DNA of 64,000 nt from Rhabdophis nuchalis (Eukaryota > Chordata > Lepidosauria > Squamata > Natricidae): the NCBI GenBank assembly GCA_039707465.1, contig CM077652.1, forward strand, positions 38,515,118 to 38,579,117. Direction: 5' to 3'. Below are positions 57,783-64,000 of this stretch, one piece after another (within the stretch, counting starts at the first letter, position 1; every line of letters starts with the position of its first letter). The notes below the pieces were generated by a model. It searched no databases. It had not been told where the DNA came from and worked only from the letters and a program-made list of their open reading frames with translations. The position numbers and the translations under genes are program-made.

Positions 57783-58005
57783 CTAAATACTAATAGCACT
57801 TCTATACCACTCATAGTACTTTCCAGCCCTCTCTAAGCAGTTTACAGTCAGCACATTGCCCCCAACAATCTGGGTCCTCATTTTATTGACCTCCAAAGGC
57901 TGAGTCGACCTTGAGCCTGGTGAGATTTGAACTGCCAAACTGCAGGCAGCTGGCAAGCAGCAGAAGTTGCAGTACTGCGTTCTTAACCACTGCAACATCA
58001 AGACA
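57783..58005 (-). repeat. Sauria SINE, minus strand
   Basis: Plus strand reads AATAGCACTTCTATACCACT at the SINE 3' end, CTAAGCAGTTTACAGTCAGC, CCCCCAACAATCTGGGTCCT, AGGCTGAGTCGACCTTGAGC and finally the antisense tRNA-like head near 58000. Squamate-specific family. Confidence 0.85.
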
Positions 58006-58640
58006 CTCTAAATGTTGCCAATAGCTGTGGGGAGGATAACACACCTTCTCCCAGTGGTATGTAGAAAGTTAAGATCTTGCAGCATGTAAGTCTTCAAAGA
58101 ATATCTTCCTCTGCAACATCTGTTGGGAAAAATATGTTAGTATTTTGAATCTTAATTTTGAATCTTATTTCAACCATGTTGTGTTTTCATGATGTAGGAG
58201 CCTGGGTTTTATTGCCCAAAGACGGTGCTTAAGGCAATAAGCTTAATGCTCCTTTTTGCTATGGGCACAGTTACCTCATCCAAGGCCACAAATGAAGCCA
58301 AGGATTATTTTCAGACAATGCCCTAAGTCATAGCAAAGCAGCTTCTTTCAGCAGCTGAAAAGTTTCTAACACAAACTACCAACATTCCAAATTCAGCCTT
58401 GAGAGAACTCCCACCAAGGGTTATCTCTTGAGCAAACCCAGACAGAGAAAACTGTACATTAGAAACTTGCACATAAGCAGAAAACACCCTACAATGTCCA
58501 GCATTTGCTAGGATGTTAGTACCAATCATGGTAGTGCAATCATACCTATTGAACAGGATGTAGGCATGCCACCTACTCTATTTCAGAGATCTGTTTGCTA
58601 TATAATTTTAAAAGAATGTTCCCTTTCAACTTCCAATCCC
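58006..58640. other. TBL3-RPS2 intergenic stretch, nothing recognised
   Basis: No gene, RNA or clear repeat is recognised. A 68-codon minus-strand frame (58529-58323) shows no similarity to the transposase upstream of it. Confidence 0.35.
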
Positions 58641-58687
58641 TTTATATGGATGAAGGATAATATAGTCCATAAACGCAAAAGGCAATT

Positions 58688-59134
58688 TTAATAGCACTTG
58701 CCATCTGTATATGCTGCATACATCTCTGGTGCCAGCATGCGGGGAACCCATCTTGCACAAACCTTCCGATACTGAAGAATATCAATAATGTGTCCCACAC
58801 GTTCCTGTGAAATGCCAAGCTTGGCAGCAATTTCTCTTTGAGTGATCTGCTGATTGTCCTTGATCAGTTCATCAACCCTTTTCACATGAAACTGATCGGT
58901 GGCAGTCACTGGTCTTCCGCTGCGTTCTTGATCACATAAATCAGTTCTTCCTGGTTTACCACCTTTACATTTTTTGGCCCAGCGCCGCACAGTACTTACA
59001 TCCACACAATCATCCCCATGAACACCAAGCATTTGGCGGTGAATTTCAATTGGAGGAACTCCTTCAGCAGTCAAAAATTCAATCACGGCACGTTGTTTAA
59101 AGCGCACGGAGGAATATTCAGTGAAGGCTTCCAT
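58688..59134 (-). CDS. Mariner-transposase DNA-binding-domain ORF (GVQW3/SETMAR-like), 148 codons
   Basis: An intact frame with a good start context (GTGAAATGG). It begins MEAFTEYSSVRFKQRAVIEF, then has two helix-turn-helix modules: VSTVRRWAKKCKGGKPGRTD with SGRPVTATDQFHVKRV, and ITQREIAAKLGISQERVGHI. It ends KVCARWVPRML-APEM and a short unrelated tail YAAYTDGKCY. This is the paired, DNA-binding half of mariner-type transposases. The DD34D catalytic half is not found downstream. It lies between the TBL3 and RPS2 start regions, transcribed away from RPS2. It may be a truncated transposon or a retained host gene. The absence of any stop or frameshift across 148 codons is notable. Confidence 0.6.
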   Translation of the reverse strand: MEAFTEYSSVRFKQRAVIEFLTAEGVPPIEIHRQMLGVHGDDCVDVSTVRRWAKKCKGGKPGRTDLCDQERSGRPVTATDQFHVKRVDELIKDNQQITQREIAAKLGISQERVGHIIDILQYRKVCARWVPRMLAPEMYAAYTDGKCY

Positions 59135-59612
59135 TTCACAAGCAATAGCAATGCCACCTTTTCTCCCGGCAACTTCCCGCCAATGGAGGTGAAAGAACAG
59201 ACGCTAAAGAAGATATTGGGGCTTCTAACGCAGGACTGGCAACCGCACTTCCCACCTGTATCGTTGGCAAAAGTGCAAAAATCACGCAAGTTCTTTCGAA
59301 AAGGATTTCAGGGCTGCTTTTTCAAAGGAAACCAAAGCCACGTGCAGAGCGGGACGTCCGGCAGAAACCTCGGCGAGCCAAGCAGGCGCCACGTGGAACA
59401 GACGAACCTACGGCTGAAGGTGGCCGTGAATGCCGGGGGTCCTGGGTGTCAAGAGCCAGCCGACAGAGGCTCAAGCAATCCCTCTGCAACAGGACCGGGG
59501 CGCTCCGAGGCACACAACGCGCCCCTGGGCGTTATGCGGACCTCCCCGGGGAGAAGGCGACGGCAGCCGACCCTCCCCCCTCCCACGAGCCCTAAGGGAA
59601 AAGGCAGCCCCC

Positions 59613-59700
59613 CCCCCCTTACCTTCCCGGAAAGCGCACGCGGAGCCCGCCTTTTGTAGTCCTGCGGTTCTAAGCCATGCTCGACCCCGGGCCTTTGCAC
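59613..59700 (-). promoter_or_regulatory. Possible divergent first exon with splice donor at the RPS2 island
   Basis: On the minus strand the sequence TTTCCGGGAAG is followed by GTAAGG at about 59615-59621, a strong donor, about 200 bp upstream of the RPS2 start. A possible acceptor for the next exon is ATATCTTCTTTAG near 59208-59221. In human, the non-coding host gene SNHG9 is divergent from RPS2 in the same place. Whether this is its counterpart or the promoter of the mariner-like ORF cannot be told from sequence. Confidence 0.35.
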
Positions 59701-59849
59701 TCATGCTCGATCCGGCACGGAGCGAGCGTCTGTGCGCGTGCGCAATCGGTTTAGGCGGTAGGGAAATAGGACCGCGCGCAAGCGCTTTGAGAGATAACGG
59801 ATCTCGCGAGAGGAGCTGCCCTTAAATACACCCCCCTGCGCACGTTCGG

Positions 59850-59867
59850 CCTTCTATTCTATCGCAC
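59850..59867 (+). other. RPS2: RPS2 non-coding exon 1 (5'-TOP leader)
   Basis: A short leader CCTTCTATTCTATCGCAC ends at a GTAAGT donor (59868). It has the C plus pyrimidine tract expected for translational control through mTOR/LARP1. The exact 5' end is a guess within a few bases. Confidence 0.6.
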
Positions 59868-60384
59868 GTAAGTGGCGCTCGGTGCTCTTCGGGACGGGAT
59901 CCGCCGCCATCGCTCTCCCGGGGGGGGGAGGGGGGTGTCAGCGGCGCTGAGTCCGGTTCTGCGGAGCGCCCCGGGAGCTTCTCTCTCCCGCGTCCGAAGG
60001 GCGGGGCTGGGGGGCGGCAGGAGCGCGACTCCGGTGCTCGGGAGCTCTTGCCGCGCACGTGGCTTCCGTAGCCGGGCGCGCGAATCGGCGGGAGGGAGAA
60101 GCTTCCGCCGAGGGTGGGGGGGTCTCTCCGGCGGTCCGCCGTTTGGGGACGGAGGCCTTTTGCTTCTCCCCCAGGAGCGCCTCTGCGCTGCCTTCGAAGG
60201 CCCCGGGAGCCCCCCTCCCTCCCCCCCCAGGGCCCCGACGCCCCTGCCGCCTGCCTGCCCAGGGCTCCGCCGCAGGAGGGCCTGGGGGCCGCTTGGCTCT
60301 CGGTCCAGGCTCCTCGCGCAGCGCCCTCGCAGGGCTCCCAAGTAATCCTCAGGCTTGCAAATGTGACTTTCCCCCCCCTCGCAG

Positions 60385-60570
60385 CAAATGGCGGATGACG
60401 CCGGTGCCGCCGGAGCGGCTGGAGCGGGAGGAGCTGCCGCCGCCGCCGCCGCCACCACCAGGGGAGGCTTCCGAGGAGGCTTCGGCAGTGGAGGCCGGGG
60501 CCGGGGCAGAGGTCGGGGCCGTGGTCGCGGCCGTGGTCGCGGGGCTCGAGGCAAAGCGGAGGACAAAGAA
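60385..60570 (+). CDS. RPS2: RPS2 exon 2 (start codon), Arg/Gly-rich N-terminus of uS5
   Basis: RPS2 is 40S ribosomal protein uS5, at the mRNA entry and decoding side. A pyrimidine tract and GCAG acceptor precede base 60385. ATG is at 60388, with AAATGGC context. The exon reads [16 protein letters not shown], a run of Ala, [14 protein letters not shown], then a long (RG)n stretch and ARGKAEDKE, and ends at a GTGAGT donor in phase 0. The RG stretch is the known PRMT3 substrate region. Compared with the human N-terminus (Gly/Pro-rich between AGAAGG and RGGFRGG), this copy is Ala-rich. Confidence 0.95.
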
Positions 60571-61035
60571 GTGAGTAGTTGCCCTCCGCGAGGGTTGCTG
60601 GAGAAAGTATGGAAGCGAATGGGAACGGCTTTTCTGGACGTAGCTCCGAGTCTGCCGTTCCCTGGGAGTCAATGAAGGACCTTCGCAATGCCGGCTATGC
60701 TTTCATTTGTATTGGGATTGAATAAATCAAAGTCCGACCAGCCAGCCCTCTGGATGGATGCACTGGGCTGTCTCAAGGCAGGCAGGAGTCAGCCGAGGCC
60801 ACTATAGTTAACGAACCTTTGGTTATGTTAATACATTTTTCTCAATGAATGACAATTACAGAAATTAAAGGTTCTGATCGCTTCCTGTAGAGCAAAACTG
60901 GACTTGGCTCTCTGGGGTCAAGTGCAACATATAATTGGGTGTCACCAAAGACAACCTGCAAATAGTGAGGCAGGGGATGGATTGTTAAAATACATACCGT
61001 CATGTACCACTTGCTATGTTGTTAAAATTGTAACT
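60571..61035. other. RPS2 intron 2, left part
   Basis: No exon or repeat recognised. I looked for H/ACA and C/D box patterns and found none that I would support. Confidence 0.35.
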
Positions 61036-63775
61036 TCTTTATTTATTTATTTATTCATTAAATTTATACCCCGCCCTTCTCCTGACAAGGACCCAGGGCG
61101 GCGCACAGGCAATCTTAAAAAACATACAAAAATACATTATTAAAAACTAATTAAATTATATCCCGTGCTAAAAACCCTTAAAAACTTTACGAATTAAAAA
61201 TTTGTCAGAGTAAAAGCCAGAAACGGGGGGCTATGCTAGGCCGGCTTGTTGGAATAAACACATCTTAAGACGTTGGCAGAAGAGGCGGAGGTCTGAGGTA
61301 GTGCGTAAATCAGGGGGTAGGTTGTTCCAGAGGGCTGGGCCCGCCACAGAGAAGGCCTTGCCCTGGGCATCGCCAACCGGCATTGCCCGGCCGACGGTAC
61401 CCGGAGAAGGCCCTCTCTGTGGGAGCAGATCGGTCGAAGGGATGTATGGGGCAGGAGGCGGTCTCGTATGTAGCTAGACCCTGAGCCATGGAGCGATTTA
61501 AAGATGGTAGTCAACACCTTGAAGCGCACCCGAAAGGCCACAGGTATCCAGTGCAGCTCGCGCAGGAGAGGTGTTATGTGGGATTGCCTTGGGGCACCCG
61601 TAATCACCCACGCGGCCGCATTCTGGACTAGCTGTAACCTTCGAGTGCACCTCAAGGGGAGCCCCATGTAGAGAGCGTTACAGAAGTCCAACCGGGATGC
61701 CACGAGTGCTTGAGTGACTGTGCGAAGAGCCACCCGGTCCAGTAAGGGGCGCAACTGGCGTATCAGGCGTACCTGATGGAACGCCCCCCCGGCCACGGCC
61801 GTCACATGGTCCTCCATGGACAGCCAGGAATCCAGGAGGACGCTCAAGTTGCGTGCCCTCTCCACAGGGGCCAGTTGTTCACCCCCGATGGCCAGAGTTG
61901 GAGTTACCTGGCTGAACCGGGGTGCCGGAAACCACAGCCACTCGGTCTTGGATGGGTTGAGCTTGAGTTTGTTACTACCCATCCAGATCCGCACGGCCTC
62001 CAGACACCGGGACAGCACCTTGACGGCATCGTTGGGGTGGATATGTACAACTGAGTGTCATCAGCATACAGATGGTATTCCACCCCAAAGCCACGGATGA
62101 TCTCGCCCAGCGGCTTCATGTAGGTGTTGAACAGAAGTGGCGAGAGGACCGACCCCTGAGGAACCCCACATGTGAGGGGGCTCGGGGCCGACCTCTGCCC
62201 CCCTGCCAACACCCATTGCGACCGATCAGAGAGGTAGGACGAGAACCACCGTAAAACGGTGCCTCCCAGCCCCAACCCCCCCAGTCGGTGCAATAGGATA
62301 CCATGGTCGATGGTATCAAAAGCCGCTGAGAGGTCTAACAGGACTAGGATAGAGGAATGTCCTCTATCCCGTGCCCTCCAGAGATCACCCACCAACGCGA
62401 CCAATGCCGTCTCGGTGCTGTGACCGGGCAAGAAGACGGACTGGCGTGGGTCTAGATAATCAACTTCCTCCAGGTGTCGAGGAAACTGTTGAGCCACCAC
62501 ACTCTCTACAACCTTCGCAAGGAAGTGAAGGTTGGAGACCAGACGGTAATTTTCCAACAATGCTGGGTCCAGGGAAGGCTTTTTGAGGAGAGGTCTCACC
62601 ACCGCCTCTTTCAAGGCGGTAGGTAAGAACCCCTCCCTCAAAGACGCGTTCACAATGTCCTGGAGCCAGCCTCGTGTAACCTCCCAGGATGCCAGTACAA
62701 GCCAGGAGGGACACGGGTCCAATAAACATGTGGTGGCCCTAAGGCTCCTCAACAACCTGTCCATATCCTCGGTAGTGACAAAGTCAAACTCCTCCCAAGA
62801 TGTTATCTCAAGACCAGCACCGGACACACCGACTGGACAACTTTCAGTGGAGGGCAGCTCGTTCCGAATCTGAGTGATTTTGTCCTGCAGATAAACTCCA
62901 AATTCCTCTGCTCGACCCTGCAAAGGGGCTTCCCACGGCCTCTGATGAAGGAGGGAGCGGGTCACCCCAAACAGGGCGGCAGGGCGGTTATCCGCGGATG
63001 TGATAAGGGTGGCACAATACTCACGTTTAGCCAGTCTTATCGCCACTAAGTCCTAATATGGTCTCACTAGTGTTCGGTCAGCTTCGGACCGAGAGGATCT
63101 CCACCTACTCTCTAGGCGTCTCTTGCGGCGTTTCATCTCCAGCAGCTCCTCGGTAAACCAGGGAGCCTGAGTGATTCGACGCCGCGTCAGAGGCCACAAG
63201 GGTGCGACTCGGTCCAAGGCCCCCGTGGCCGCACTATACCATGCGGCCACTAGTCCTCAGTCGAGTCGCGGGGCAAGGCCACAGGTATTGGCCCAAGCTC
63301 CCTCTGGAACCTTTCAGGGTCCATCAGGCGCCTGGGGCAGGAACCATCTAGATATCTCCGGTTCCACCTCCCCGCAGTGGGGTGTGACGGTTGGAAAGTC
63401 CATCCGAAGGAGAGAGTGATCTGTCTATGACAAGGGTAAGATGGCTAAATCCCCTGTTCCGAGATCACTTCTCCACTGTCTAGAGACAAAAATCAGATCC
63501 AGCGTGTGTGTCCCCTCGTGAATGGGACCCTGAACTACTTGGGTCAGGTCCATGGCCGTCATGGAAGCCATGAACTCCCGAGCCGCCTCGGATGTTTCGC
63601 CCGCCGATGGCAGGTTGAAGTCCCCCATGACTACCAGTCTGGGGGTCTCCACCGCCATCTCGGCGGTCACCTCAGACAGGGCTGCTGTGACATTTATTTT
63701 ATTTTATTACATTTATATCCCGCCCTTCTCCACAGAGGACCCAGGGCGGTGGGGTCTCCACATAGCGGGGAGCCA
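61036..63775 (-). mobile_element. L2-group LINE, minus strand, in RPS2 intron 2
   Basis: 3' end at the low coordinate: TTTATTTATTTATTCATTAA, ACCCCGCCCTTCTCC and AGGGCGGCGCACAGG. Frames read leftward: 63670-63425 ([12 protein letters not shown]), 63250-63053, 63046-61904 (380 codons with [40 protein letters not shown]) and 62018-61236 (260 codons, [14 protein letters not shown]). Frameshifts at about 62035 and 63050 inactivate it. The left end lies within the endonuclease, so it is 5'-truncated. A 65-bp L2 tail is inserted near its 5' end. Confidence 0.92.
63694..63758 (-). mobile_element. Tail-only L2 insertion inside another L2
   Basis: Reading the minus strand, the host L2 sequence GCTCCCCGCTATGT is broken by GGAGACCCCACCGCCCTGGG, TCCTCTGTGGAGAAGGGCGG and an (AAAAT)n tail before it resumes at CACAGCAGCCC. 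Only the last 60 or so bases of an L2 are present. Confidence 0.6.
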
Positions 63776-63795
63776 TAACTTATGTTATTGCTTAA

Positions 63796-63954
<159 letters not shown>

Positions 63955-64000
63955 TAATTTCTCAGAGGATAACAGAGAGAGGGGCAGGGGACAGGGTAAG

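Larger units (their letters stand above)
59340..60560 (+). promoter_or_regulatory. RPS2: RPS2 CpG island and core promoter
   Basis: CpG-dense. A palindromic TCTCGCGAGA element at 59802-59811 is the motif bound by BANP and found in many CpG-island promoters. A weak TATA-like TTAAATAC is at 59822-59829. The start region CCTTCTATTCTATC at about 59850 is pyrimidine-rich, as in 5'-TOP ribosomal protein mRNAs. Start site inferred. Confidence 0.75.

Noticed and set aside
59440..59500. Possible SNORA78-like H/ACA RNA on the minus strand near RPS2
   Set aside because: A small GAGCC/GGCTC stem followed by ACA is present, but a full two-hairpin structure is not visible.
59822..60688. Long minus-strand frames (288 and 235 codons) over the RPS2 start, and plus-strand frames at 60059-60574
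   Set aside because: They are GC-rich CpG-island frames antisense to, or out of frame with, RPS2 exon 2.
60571..61035. Possible snoRNA in RPS2 intron 2
   Set aside because: Mammalian RPS2 introns host H/ACA snoRNAs, but I found no convincing H and ACA boxes with flanking hairpins.

Overview
This is nuclear DNA of a vertebrate, most likely a squamate reptile (lizard or snake). Evidence: intron-rich genes with GT-AG splice sites, CpG-island promoters, Sauria-type tRNA SINEs, many CR1/L2-group LINEs, an L1 LINE, and hAT, Tc1/mariner and SPIN-like DNA transposons. I cannot resolve the species.

Three host genes can be read. (1) Bases 290-1500, + strand: the last two exons of NOXO1 (second SH3 domain and proline-rich tail). 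(2) Bases 3805-56465, - strand: a complete TBL3 gene (UTP13, a UtpB subunit of the small-subunit processome), rebuilt here as 22 coding exons. Their lengths and phases join into one 2430-nt reading frame (809 codons plus stop). (3) Bases 59850-63927, + strand: the 5' part of RPS2 (40S protein uS5), with a non-coding TOP exon and two coding exons; the gene runs off the right edge. The order NOXO1 / TBL3 / RPS2 matches the conserved vertebrate block known from human 16p13.3, seen here in reverse. RNF151, which lies between TBL3 and RPS2 in mammals, is not visible.

Most of the window is transposable-element sequence inside TBL3 introns. Intron 21 (3.9-9.2 kb) has two L2 LINEs head to head, two further L2 3' fragments nearby, and a chromovirus-like Gypsy fragment. 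Intron 19-20 carries a large hAT element. Intron 11 has a Tc1 remnant and a perfect 304-bp hAT copy nested in an old L2. Intron 7 has a nearly complete L1 ending 18 bp from the target-duplication side of the exon 7 donor. Intron 1 (about 14 kb) holds a second mosaic hAT element, two long L2 copies sharing the same 5' end (45.0-48.8 kb and 51.7-55.2 kb), a GC-rich unassigned block and an 88-bp minisatellite. RPS2 intron 2 is filled by another antisense L2.

TBL3 and RPS2 both serve the small ribosomal subunit: TBL3 in 18S pre-rRNA processing, RPS2 as a structural protein. Both start in CpG islands, TBL3 with an E-box and ETS-like sites, RPS2 with a TCTCGCGAGA element and a pyrimidine start. Between them lies the least explained item: a 148-codon open frame with the DNA-binding half of a mariner transposase, transcribed toward TBL3 and lying downstream of a possible divergent splice donor at the RPS2 island.
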